From assembly GCF_000022905.1 (NCBI RefSeq), contig NC_012590.1:124001-188000 (forward strand): a stretch of 64,000 bases of DNA. Reading direction: 5' to 3'. The stretch is from Corynebacterium aurimucosum ATCC 700975. Its GTDB lineage: Bacteria > Actinomycetota > Actinomycetes > Mycobacteriales > Mycobacteriaceae. The position numbers and the translations under genes were made by a program. The notes beneath the pieces were generated by a model. The model saw only the letters and a list, made by a program, of their open reading frames with translations, was not told where the DNA came from and searched no databases. Of the stretch, positions 51,422 through 58,647 are shown one piece after another. How positions within the stretch are numbered: position 1 is the stretch's first letter; each line of letters starts with the position of its first letter.

Positions 51422-51912
51422 CTTTCGGTAGCCCACAACCCCCAGGAACCCCGCCGACAGGCTCGCCTGCCGCGCCCGCACCGGACTATCGCTACGGTGC
51501 AGTCACCGATTCTGTCCGTCAGACCCGCCGTGCCGCCGATATGAAGGCGCAATGGGCACCGTGGCCGTTGAAGATTGCAGCGGTACTGGAGGTCTTCATC
51601 ACGAGCTACGCGGTATACAACATCTGCCGGCTCATCGCCTTTGAAAACAGCCCGGCGGCGGTAAGCCGCACGGACCAGCTCTCCACTGAGCTCGGCGTGT
51701 TACTTGCCGTACTGGTTCTCTTGGTGTGTGCCCTCACCACCTATGTGCTGCACGCGCAGCAGTCCGCGCGGATTGCGCTGACCGTTATCAGCGCCATCGT
51801 GGTGCTGCTCATTCCGGCGAGTTCGGTCATGCCCGCGTCCATCGCATCGGCGGTGGTCATTGTGCTGCTGTGGCTGCCTGCGAACCGGCAGTGGTTCGGC
51901 GGCCAAGCGTGA
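51418..51912 (+). CDS. Small membrane protein paralogous to gene 1, operon gene 9
   Basis: A 164-residue protein starting MTFGSPQPPGTPPTGSP, with APDYRYGAV and WAPWPLKIAA before three or four helices (about 50-70, 90-110, 115-135, 138-157). The opening MTFGSP, the PAPDYR core and the PWPL helix entry match gene 1 (35202), so the operon starts and ends with related anchors. The ATG at 51418 overlaps the GTPase stop. Function unknown; a membrane docking site for the cytosolic parts is a plausible inference. Confidence 0.72.
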   Translation: MTFGSPQPPGTPPTGSPAAPAPDYRYGAVTDSVRQTRRAADMKAQWAPWPLKIAAVLEVFITSYAVYNICRLIAFENSPAAVSRTDQLSTELGVLLAVLVLLVCALTTYVLHAQQSARIALTVISAIVVLLIPASSVMPASIASAVVIVLLWLPANRQWFGGQA

Positions 51913-51913
51913 C

Positions 51914-51949
51914 AAGCCTAGGCCCCGTGCACCGCGGGGCTTAGGCCTT
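51914..51949. terminator. Bidirectional terminator at the operon end
   Basis: AAGCCTA-GG-CCCCG pairs with CGGGGC-TTAGGCCTT around a short loop. It ends the nine-gene operon and overlaps the stop region of the convergent helical-repeat gene. Confidence 0.78.
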
Positions 51950-53281
51950 CTTGCGCAGCTCCTCGAGAGCGCGCACATTATTGGCCTTGGCAAAGAGGTT
52001 GAACGCAAGGTGGTACATCTTGCGCGCGCGGTCTGTTGCGTCGGCGGAAGAGTAGCGATCACCTAAAAGTTCGGCGACCTCCGCCATGGCGTTTTGCTCC
52101 GACGGTGTCGTGGCTTCGGCGACAGAGTGCCGGTCCAAGAAATCGAGCAAAACCTGGGTGGATTTAAACATGTCCTGCGCCTGCAAGCGGAGGCTTTCGG
52201 AATACAGGACGGTCCACTTGGCGGATACGGGAAGGCTCTGGAGCTTGAGCGAATCCACGTAGCGCGAGGCCAAGATGTCATAGGCCTCCTCTGGATCGCT
52301 GTGGCGAACATCGAGGGCCACGGTCTTGAGCAAAGCATGGAGCTCGCCATCGAGGTCTCCGCAGCGTTGGAACTCGCGGGCAGCAGCGGCAAAGCAGGCC
52401 ACGCGCTGCTCTAAGTCTGAAGAAGAGTGCTGTGCAGCATCGCTATAGAAGCGGGCTAGCATCACTGCGGGGAGCTGCTGGTACTCCTCGTCCGTCCGTG
52501 CGTTGGAGAGGATGGTGAAAGATTGCGTAGCCACGCGCTCGCAGTCGGCGGCAGAATTAGATGCCCACAGCGCGCCCACGGCGGACTCGAGGATGGTGCG
52601 GAGGATGTCACCCATCGTGGCCCCTGCGCCGTCGAAATCTCCTCCAGTGACGGCGTCGTTGATAGCCACGAATTCAGCAGCGTGTCCTTTCACTGCACTC
52701 GCTTCACCGCTCTTGGCAGATTCTAGGCGCTCTTGGAGCACGGCCAGTGATACATTGCTGTCGGTGCTTGAGGTGTTGCTGGCGGAGCCGGAGGACACCT
52801 CCGCGCTGGTGGGGGCGGATTCAGAGAAGTCTTTTTGGCTGGCCGCGGTGCGCGCTGCGGCAATTTCATTCAACGCCGTGTCGTCGCCAGCTGCAGCGGC
52901 CTTGGCTGCGAATTTCTCTGCCGCTTCAGTGTTGTTGTTATCCAGCCATGCGCGGGCCACGCGGGTATAGCCGGTAGCCACGAGCGCAGGCTGTCCGGTC
53001 AGCGCGCCCAGTGAGGCAATGGTGAGAGAATCGTCGATGTTCTCGATGGTGCCGGCAGCCACGCGAAGGGTTTCGCGGGCTTCTAGGTACTGGGCGGCGG
53101 GGACGGCGTCCTCCACGCTGCCCAAGAACCTGTCATCTGCGAGTACTCGGTTGATCTGCTCATCAATGTGGGCGGATTCATCGGTGGGGAGAGAAACCCC
53201 CGGCGCCTGGGCCCGCGCGAAGGCGAGCATCTTCTCGGCGTCGGCAGAATCAAGCAGGGGATACGTCGCATCAGAAGCCAT
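51941..53281 (-). CDS. Helical-repeat (TPR-like) protein convergent with the tubulin operon
   Basis: A 446-residue, acidic, Ala/Ser-rich protein of paired helices. Two TPR-like blocks (about 40-145: [24 protein letters not shown]; and 225-440: [24 protein letters not shown] at the end) flank a Ser/Thr-rich linker (about 155-185). No catalytic or membrane motif. The ATG at 53279-53281 was chosen; an upstream start would run into gluQ. It shares a terminator with the tubulin operon and is its nearest neighbour, so it may be a partner, but its divergence from gluQ could also be chance. Confidence 0.6.
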   Translation of the reverse strand: MASDATYPLLDSADAEKMLAFARAQAPGVSLPTDESAHIDEQINRVLADDRFLGSVEDAVPAAQYLEARETLRVAAGTIENIDDSLTIASLGALTGQPALVATGYTRVARAWLDNNNTEAAEKFAAKAAAAGDDTALNEIAAARTAASQKDFSESAPTSAEVSSGSASNTSSTDSNVSLAVLQERLESAKSGEASAVKGHAAEFVAINDAVTGGDFDGAGATMGDILRTILESAVGALWASNSAADCERVATQSFTILSNARTDEEYQQLPAVMLARFYSDAAQHSSSDLEQRVACFAAAAREFQRCGDLDGELHALLKTVALDVRHSDPEEAYDILASRYVDSLKLQSLPVSAKWTVLYSESLRLQAQDMFKSTQVLLDFLDRHSVAEATTPSEQNAMAEVAELLGDRYSSADATDRARKMYHLAFNLFAKANNVRALEELRKKA

Positions 53282-53339
53282 GGGGGAGATTCTAGTAGAG
53301 GACCCCGACGCGCGCGGGACTCCTCGTAGACTGGTTGCC

Positions 53340-54281
53340 ATGGATTTTCTCAGCCCCGCTGGGCGCTATGCCCCGAGCCCGTCCGGAGATCTGCATCTGG
53401 GTAACCTGCGCACGGCGTTGCTGGCTTGGCTCTACGCCCGAAGCAGTGGGCGCCGCTTCCTTGTTCGCGTGGAAGACATTGACACGCAGCGCTCCTCCCG
53501 GGAGTCGGCACAACGCCAGTTGGAGGACCTTGCCGCGCTCGGCCTGGACTGGGACGGGGAAGTCATCTACCAGCAGGATCGCTATGCGGCTTATGAGGCG
53601 GCGCTGGCGCAGCTTCCTACCTTTGAGTGTTACTGCTCGCGCAAAGATATCCAGGAAGCTTCCCGTGCGCCGCATGCTATTCCTGGGCAGTATCCGGGAA
53701 CGTGCCGCGATCTCAGTGACGCCGAGCGCAAGGCCAAACGCGCCGAGCTCGCCGCCCAGAACCGCGTGCCCGCCATACGCTTGCGTGCTGACGTCTCCTC
53801 CTTCACCATCCATGACGCCTTCGCCGGCGAGTACACCGGGGAGGTGGATGACTTCATCTTGCGCCGTGGCGGCCAGCCCCCGGCGGATCCGAGCCAGGGT
53901 ATGGACTGGGCCTATAACTTGGCGGTCGTCGTTGACGATGCCTTCCAAGGTGTCGATCAGATCGTGCGCGGCGATGACTTGCTGTCTTCCGCCCCGCGTC
54001 AGGCCTACCTGGCGCACAAGCTGGGCTATCCGGAGCCGGAGTTCGTTCATGTCCCGCTCGTGCTGAATTCGAACAACGTCCGCCTGTCCAAGCGCGATGG
54101 GGCAGTAACTCTCCGCCAGTTACTCGCGGATCCGGGGCGAGAACTAAGCGATGTGATCCGCCTGCTCTCCCGCTCGCTGGGCTATGACGCCGAAGGGATT
54201 AATACCGCCGCGGACCTCCTCGAACGCTTTATCCCCGATAAGCTTTCACGGGAGCCCTTTGTCTGGGATGGAACGGTGTAG
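53340..54281 (+). CDS. gluQ: Glutamyl-queuosine tRNA(Asp) synthetase
   Basis: A 313-residue paralogue of glutamyl-tRNA synthetase lacking the anticodon-binding domain. The HIGH-like motif is GDLHLGNL (16-23), the second motif is [12 protein letters not shown], and the zinc ligands CYC and YPGTC (with [10 protein letters not shown]) are present. Such enzymes attach glutamate to the cyclopentene-diol of queuosine in tRNA-Asp. Presence here suggests that tRNA-Asp carries Q34, in line with tgt and yhhQ in the same window. ATG at 53340 is where the conserved start ([13 protein letters not shown]) begins. Confidence 0.9.
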   Translation: MDFLSPAGRYAPSPSGDLHLGNLRTALLAWLYARSSGRRFLVRVEDIDTQRSSRESAQRQLEDLAALGLDWDGEVIYQQDRYAAYEAALAQLPTFECYCSRKDIQEASRAPHAIPGQYPGTCRDLSDAERKAKRAELAAQNRVPAIRLRADVSSFTIHDAFAGEYTGEVDDFILRRGGQPPADPSQGMDWAYNLAVVVDDAFQGVDQIVRGDDLLSSAPRQAYLAHKLGYPEPEFVHVPLVLNSNNVRLSKRDGAVTLRQLLADPGRELSDVIRLLSRSLGYDAEGINTAADLLERFIPDKLSREPFVWDGTV

Positions 54282-54292
54282 AACGGAGCAGC

Positions 54293-54628
54293 ATGGAAGC
54301 CTTTGAGTACGCCCATCTGGAAGACGGTCTAGACTACCTCTATGACTTCTTTGAAGAGGACTTGGAGGAGCGCGTGCGCGCCGGGCGCGAGCTGCTACCG
54401 GCGGGCATGGAAGACATCCTGGGGGATAGCACACTGGATGACTACGTGTGGCTGTGGATCAAAGAACCGGGGCCCAACGGTTTCCGCCAGTACCTGCGCG
54501 ATGGCGGCTATGGCGAGGCCGAGGTGAAAGAGGCCCTCCTGCTTGCCCGCACCGAGTGGGGCATGAACACCCCGCCACACGTGGAGTGGCTCAAGGAAGA
54601 CGGCTACGAGGCTCCCGAGTTCGATTAA
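54293..54628 (+). CDS. Hypothetical acidic protein
   Basis: A 111-residue acidic protein (MEAFEYAHLEDGLDYLYDFF) with conserved Trp/Asp-rich patches (DDYVWLWIKEPGPNGFRQYL; ARTEWGMNTPPHVEWLKEDG). No known domain was recognised and no membrane segment is present. It follows gluQ by 11 bp in the same direction and could be co-transcribed. Downstream is the IS insertion. Confidence 0.65.
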   Translation: MEAFEYAHLEDGLDYLYDFFEEDLEERVRAGRELLPAGMEDILGDSTLDDYVWLWIKEPGPNGFRQYLRDGGYGEAEVKEALLLARTEWGMNTPPHVEWLKEDGYEAPEFD

Positions 54629-54666
54629 CAGCGTTTGGGTTGGATTGCACGGCTGGCAGACGGGCT

Positions 54667-54683
54667 GCAAAGAAACCAAAGTA
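54667..54683. repeat. Left arm of an inverted repeat split by the IS insertion
   Basis: GCAAAGAAACCAAAGTA (54667-54683) faces TACTTTGGTTCCTTTGC (56239-56255) with one mismatch. Without the IS the arms would be about 80 bp apart, so they are the ends of a former imperfect hairpin. The IS landed at the inner edge of the right arm, and one TACTTTGG target copy forms part of that arm. Confidence 0.5.
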
Positions 54684-54936
54684 CTGAAACCTTATGCGAA
54701 GTGTTGCATGTAACCACCTGGGGTTTTCCGTTTGGAGTTCCGCAAATGGTTCCCCTACTTTGGGGCTTAAGGGACATTTCGTGTGGATAAACCGATACGG
54801 ATTCCTGGGGCAGCCTGGGATAATACGGTGATCTTGATTTTGAATCGGTTCCAACGGCCCGATCTGTGAAATCAACACCGGATAGTCCTAGGTCTGTGAT
54901 AAGGGGACTGCTGCTGGTGCGGTAAGGCCAATTCCT

Positions 54937-56148
54937 ATGGCTAATAGGAATCGGCCGTCGTGTGACATGTGCGGCCACGGATTGGTTAAGAACGGCAAAA
55001 CCGCGGCAGGAACCCAACGCTGGTTGTGTCCTCAGTGCAACGTTTCATCGATTAATACCCGCGCACACACCAGCGATATTCGGCACTTCAAAATCTTTAT
55101 CGACTGGATTCTTTCCGGCGAATCCGCAGACCATTTAGCCAAACGCCTTGGGGTAACAAGGCGGACTTTAACCCGGTGGTTCAAGCTGCTGTGGTTTATC
55201 ACCGTGCCCACGACTACTGACCCCTATCGGGTTTATGACCAGGTCTTTATCGACGGCACCTACTTCCACAAAAAATGCCTGCTGGTAGCCTGCACCGAAA
55301 CACACGTCATCGCCTGGCACTGGTGCCTGCGTGAAAGCTCCTACGAGTACCTGAAACTGCTCGACAAAATCGCGCAACCACTCATCGTCACCACCGACGG
55401 GGCAGGCGGAGCACTCAAGGCACTGCGCATTAAATGGCCCGACGTTGCCATCCAGCGTTGCTTAGTCCACGTCCAGCGCAACACTTTTGCTGATATCAGC
55501 CGCAACCCGATTCACCCAGCGCATAAAGCAATCCGGAAACTGGGCTACATGCTCGTCCAGGTACACAACCGTGAAGATGCTGCGCGGTTTACTGCTGCAG
55601 TCCACCACACCCGCATTACCTTTGCTGATTGGCTTAAAGAGCGAACCTACCGCAGTGCTATACCAGCAGGCCAAGTACCGAAATGGGTCAGCCCCAACCA
55701 GAAATGGTGGTACACCCACCGCAACGCCCGCAGGGCTCTAAAACGGCTAGAAAAGCTTATTCACGCTGGACAATTATTTACTTTCCTTGACCCGCCTGAA
55801 GGTGTCACACAGGACTTAAAAGCCACCACAAACCTGCTGGAAGGCGGCATCAACAAACAACTCAAAGACTTAGCAGGAAACCATCGGGGCATGTTCGATG
55901 AGCATCAGCGCATCACCATGGACTGGTGGCTCTACACCCACACCGAAGACCCGGTAGCGCCACTGGAGTTAACCAAGCAACAAGACTTCGGACGCCAAGG
56001 AGAAAAAGCAGCACGCGCAGCCTGGGCAAAAGAAGAACTCACACGACGTGGCCACCCAGACGGACGACCAGCCACATACGACACCCACATCGACAACGAA
56101 TGGAACCCCAGCTTAGGCATAAGAAAAGGCTGGGCCGGACGCTCCTAA
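54937..56148 (+). CDS. IS1249-family transposase
   Basis: A 403-residue transposase with an N-terminal zinc ribbon (CDMCGHGL and RWLCPQCN), a HTH-like segment (LAKRLGVTRRTLTRWFKLLW) and a DDE core: Asp in YDQVFIDGTYF, Asp in LIVTTDGAGG, and Glu in LLEGGINKQLKDLAG. This matches the IS1249 group, first described in Corynebacterium and belonging to the IS256 superfamily. The frame is intact, so the element may be active. Confidence 0.92.
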   Translation: MANRNRPSCDMCGHGLVKNGKTAAGTQRWLCPQCNVSSINTRAHTSDIRHFKIFIDWILSGESADHLAKRLGVTRRTLTRWFKLLWFITVPTTTDPYRVYDQVFIDGTYFHKKCLLVACTETHVIAWHWCLRESSYEYLKLLDKIAQPLIVTTDGAGGALKALRIKWPDVAIQRCLVHVQRNTFADISRNPIHPAHKAIRKLGYMLVQVHNREDAARFTAAVHHTRITFADWLKERTYRSAIPAGQVPKWVSPNQKWWYTHRNARRALKRLEKLIHAGQLFTFLDPPEGVTQDLKATTNLLEGGINKQLKDLAGNHRGMFDEHQRITMDWWLYTHTEDPVAPLELTKQQDFGRQGEKAARAAWAKEELTRRGHPDGRPATYDTHIDNEWNPSLGIRKGWAGRS

Positions 56149-56238
56149 ATCCACACGAAATGTCCCTTAGCGCGACACGCCGCAAATCCACACGAAATGT
56201 CCCTTAAGCCCAAATCCACACGAAATGTCCCTTAAGCC
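56149..56238. repeat. Triplicated right inverted repeat of the IS
   Basis: ATCCACACGAAATGTCCCTT occurs at 56149, 56186 and 56214. Copies 2 and 3 are 28-bp tandem units; copy 1 differs after CCCTTA (GCGCG instead of AGCC). The outermost copy borders the target duplication, so it is the functional end. Confidence 0.9.
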
Positions 56239-56297
56239 TACTTTGGTTCCTTTGCCCGGTCGGCTTAAGGCTTAAGGGTCTACAGTGCTAAATGCGA

Positions 56298-56342
56298 GAA
56301 ATCCCGGACCTCTTAGCGTGATGCTGTGAAGCCCGGGATTTC
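56298..56342. terminator. Stem-loop downstream of tRNA-Ser(GGA)
   Basis: GAAATCCCGG (56298-56307) pairs perfectly with CCGGGATTTC (56333-56342). For the minus-strand tRNA it lies just downstream (five bases), with an AT-rich end, so it is probably the terminator. Confidence 0.65.
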
Positions 56343-56346
56343 CCAG

Positions 56347-56435
56347 TGGCGGAGGATAGGGGATTTGAACCCCTGAGGGATGTGACTCCCGCACGCGTTC
56401 CAGGCGTGTGACATAGGCCGCTAGTCGAATCCTCC
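56347..56435 (-). tRNA. tRNA-Ser (GGA)
   Basis: On the minus strand, acceptor GGAGGAT (complement of 56429-56435) pairs with ATCCTCC (complement of 56351-56357); discriminator G and encoded CCA (complement of 56347-56349). The loop CTGGAAC in a CACGC/GCGTG stem gives anticodon GGA (complement of 56399-56401). Long variable arm and T-loop GGTTCAAATC confirm serine class. Confidence 0.96.
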
Positions 56436-56605
56436 GCTGAGAAACATTACATGAGCCCCCTAATGAAGCAAAATCGCCAGGTCAGCGCGAAGAACTTGAG
56501 GGTTTAGGGGCGCGAGGTAAGAAGTGCGCTTGGAAGCGGAGCGGGAGCCGGGCGGTGGGGGAGCGGTTTGGCGTCGACAAGCAAGGCACGCTAGGCTAGA
56601 CTGCA

Positions 56606-56695
56606 GGATTCCGCGTGGCGTCCATCCTCTGAACTCCCCCAGGGCAGGAATGCAGCAAGGGTCAGGAGGCTCTGGCGGGTGCGCGGGGTCCCCTT
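56606..56695 (+). ncRNA. ffs: Small (4.5S-type) signal recognition particle RNA
   Basis: GGATTCCGCG (56606-56615) pairs with CGCGGGGTCC (56682-56691), closing a long stem. The apical part has the SRP domain IV look: CTCCCCCAGGGCAGGAATGC then AGCAAGGGTCAGG, matching the GGAA/AGCA-type loop bound by Ffh. A CCCCTTTT tail follows as terminator. It lies before aspT and near dnaX, a common actinobacterial location. Exact ends are approximate. Confidence 0.85.
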
Positions 56696-56781
56696 TTATT
56701 TTGTGTGCTTTAACACGGGGGATGTAACGGGGCGTTAGTATGGTTGCCATATGTCCGCACTACGTCCCGGAAGGAAGACGG

Positions 56782-58053
56782 ATGTCTCTTCTTAATCTTG
56801 AAAAGTCCGAGCTTACTGAGCTTGCCGCGCAGGTACGCAAGGACTACGAGGCCCTCAAGGCTGAGGGTTTGGAACTTGACTTGACCCGAGGAAAGCCGTC
56901 TAAGGCTCAGCTTGATCTGTCCAATGATCTGCTCGTCCTGCCGGGCCGCGGCCACTACACCGATGCCGCAGGCAATGACCTGCGCAACTACGGTAACCAG
57001 AAGGGCATCAAGGAGCTGCGTGAACTGTGGGGCAAGCTCACCAACATGGATCCGGAGCTCCTCATCGCGGCGGATTCTTCCTCCCTGAACATCATGTATG
57101 ACCTCATCCTGTGGGCCTACACCTTCGGCACCAACAGCTCTGAGAAGCCGTGGTCCAAGGAAGAGACCATCAAGTGGATCTGCCCCACCCCGGGATATGA
57201 CCGCCACTTCGCCATCACGGAATCCTTCGGCTTCGAGCTGATTTCGGTACCGATGGAAGAAGACGGCCCGGACATCGAGGCGGTAGAGGAGCTGGCCAAG
57301 GACCCGCAGGTCAAGGGCATGTGGGTAGTGCCGATGTTCTCCAACCCTTCGGGCGCTGTCATCTCTGAAGAGAAGACTCGCCGCCTTGCAGCGATGGAGA
57401 CCGGTGCACCGGACTTCCGCATCGTGTGGGATAACGCTTATGCCGTGCACACGCTGACCGAGGACTTCCCGGAGGTTCTGCCGATTCTGGAGATTGCAGA
57501 GCAGGAAGGTAACCCGGACCGCTTCTGGGCTATGTCCTCGTCGTCGAAGATCACCTTCGCTGGCTCCGGCGTGAGCTTCTTCGGATCCTCCGCGGACAAC
57601 CTGAAGTGGTACCTGGAACATGCCGGAATCCGCGGCATTGGCCCGAACAAGATTAACCAGCTGGCACACTACGAGTTCTTTGGTTCCGCCGAGGGCGTGC
57701 GTGCGGTTATGCGCCGCCACGCTGCGCTGCTGGCGCCGAAGTTCGAAGCGGTTCTGCGCATCCTGGATAAGAACCTCACCCATCACGAAATCGCTGATTG
57801 GACCCACCCGGAGGGTGGCTACTTCATCTCCCTGAACGTGCTGGAGGGCACCGCGACCCGCGTGTGGGAGCTGGCCCGCGATGCCGGCATTCTCCTGACC
57901 AAGGCTGGCTCGGCCTTCCCCTACGGCAAGGACGAGAAGGACCACAACATTCGCTTGGCCCCGTCCCTGCCGCCGCAGGAAGAAGTTGAGGCAGCAATGG
58001 ATGGCGTGGCCACCTGTGTGTTGCTCGCCGCACTGGAGAAGCTGGGGGCATAA
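56782..58053 (+). CDS. aspT: Aspartate aminotransferase (subgroup Ic)
   Basis: A 423-residue PLP enzyme of the AspT type first known from Corynebacterium, transferring the amino group between aspartate and 2-oxoglutarate. LDLTRGKPSKAQLDLS near residues 34-49, PMFSNPSGAV near 188 and the PLP lysine K256 in SSSSKITFAGSG are visible. The ATG at 56782 follows AGGAAG; the upstream ATG at 56740 has no ribosome site. The position next to dnaX is conserved in Corynebacterium in my recollection. Confidence 0.9.
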   Translation: MSLLNLEKSELTELAAQVRKDYEALKAEGLELDLTRGKPSKAQLDLSNDLLVLPGRGHYTDAAGNDLRNYGNQKGIKELRELWGKLTNMDPELLIAADSSSLNIMYDLILWAYTFGTNSSEKPWSKEETIKWICPTPGYDRHFAITESFGFELISVPMEEDGPDIEAVEELAKDPQVKGMWVVPMFSNPSGAVISEEKTRRLAAMETGAPDFRIVWDNAYAVHTLTEDFPEVLPILEIAEQEGNPDRFWAMSSSSKITFAGSGVSFFGSSADNLKWYLEHAGIRGIGPNKINQLAHYEFFGSAEGVRAVMRRHAALLAPKFEAVLRILDKNLTHHEIADWTHPEGGYFISLNVLEGTATRVWELARDAGILLTKAGSAFPYGKDEKDHNIRLAPSLPPQEEVEAAMDGVATCVLLAALEKLGA

Positions 58054-58615
58054 GGCAATCAACTCTGACGAGACGGCCTACTGGCTCGACCAGATTATTC
58101 CCGCTGAACTGGCGTTTAAGAATGTCGAGGGGCAGCGCTTGGGCTTAGCTTCGCTGGAGGGTGAACAGTCCCTTGCGGTCACTTGTGGATTCGCCGACGT
58201 CGATACCGGCTTGGCGCACGCCGAGCAGGGGATCGATGTGCGCTGCGAGCTCCTCACCGTCGCCCGCACCAACCAGGCTGAAGCGGCTGCTGCAGTGAGT
58301 GCGGCAGCGGCATTGCTCACAGAGTCCGCAGGCTTGCTGCCCGCGCAGCCGGGTTTGCTCCTGCCCAAACTTTTTGCTGAAGGGGACGAGCGCTTCGCCC
58401 ACGTGAGCGTGCGTCATGGCATGCTCATCGCCCCGTACCTGTGGGGTGGACAGACCCCGCAGGTGGCGGAGGAGGGCCGCCTGACACTGGTCTGCCAACT
58501 GCTGATGCTGAGCGACGCCGAGTACGCCTACGCCGTCGAGGAAGGCGTGCCGGCGCTGCAGCAGGCGGTGGCGGAGCAAGGCATCGATCTACTGGATTGG
58601 CAGCGCTCGGAGTGA
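58001..58615 (+). CDS. Suppressor-of-fused-like domain protein
   Basis: A soluble protein of about 185-205 residues. From INSDETAYWLDQII onward it has a SUFU-like pattern: VRCELLTVARTN, a LPAQPGLLLPKLF loop, and the closing LLMLSDAEYAYAVEEGVPALQQAV. The start is unclear: the first ~20 codons after ATG 58001 lie inside aspT and look non-conserved, while no ATG follows within the intergenic part; GTG 58016 is an alternative. SUFU domains occur in immunity and unknown bacterial proteins; role here unknown. It lies between aspT and dnaX. Confidence 0.55.
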   Translation: MAWPPVCCSPHWRSWGHKAINSDETAYWLDQIIPAELAFKNVEGQRLGLASLEGEQSLAVTCGFADVDTGLAHAEQGIDVRCELLTVARTNQAEAAAAVSAAAALLTESAGLLPAQPGLLLPKLFAEGDERFAHVSVRHGMLIAPYLWGGQTPQVAEEGRLTLVCQLLMLSDAEYAYAVEEGVPALQQAVAEQGIDLLDWQRSE

Positions 58616-58647
58616 CGTGTCGGGGCGAGACGCTAGACTGACTAACC

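Larger units (their letters stand above)
54764..56238 (+). mobile_element. IS1249-like insertion sequence (IS256 superfamily), 1475 bp
   Basis: Perfect 25-bp terminal inverted repeats (left GGCTTAAGGGACATTTCGTG then TGGAT at 54764-54788; right copy at 56214-56238) are flanked by an exact 8-bp duplication TACTTTGG (54756-54763 and 56239-56246). A single transposase gene fills the element. Intact ends and exact duplication indicate a recent insertion. The right end is present three times (56149, 56186, 56214). Confidence 0.93.

Noticed and set aside
35202..51912. Type VII secretion locus
   Set aside because: There is no WXG100 protein, EccC-type FtsK ATPase or mycosin; the membrane proteins and GTPase fit another type of system.
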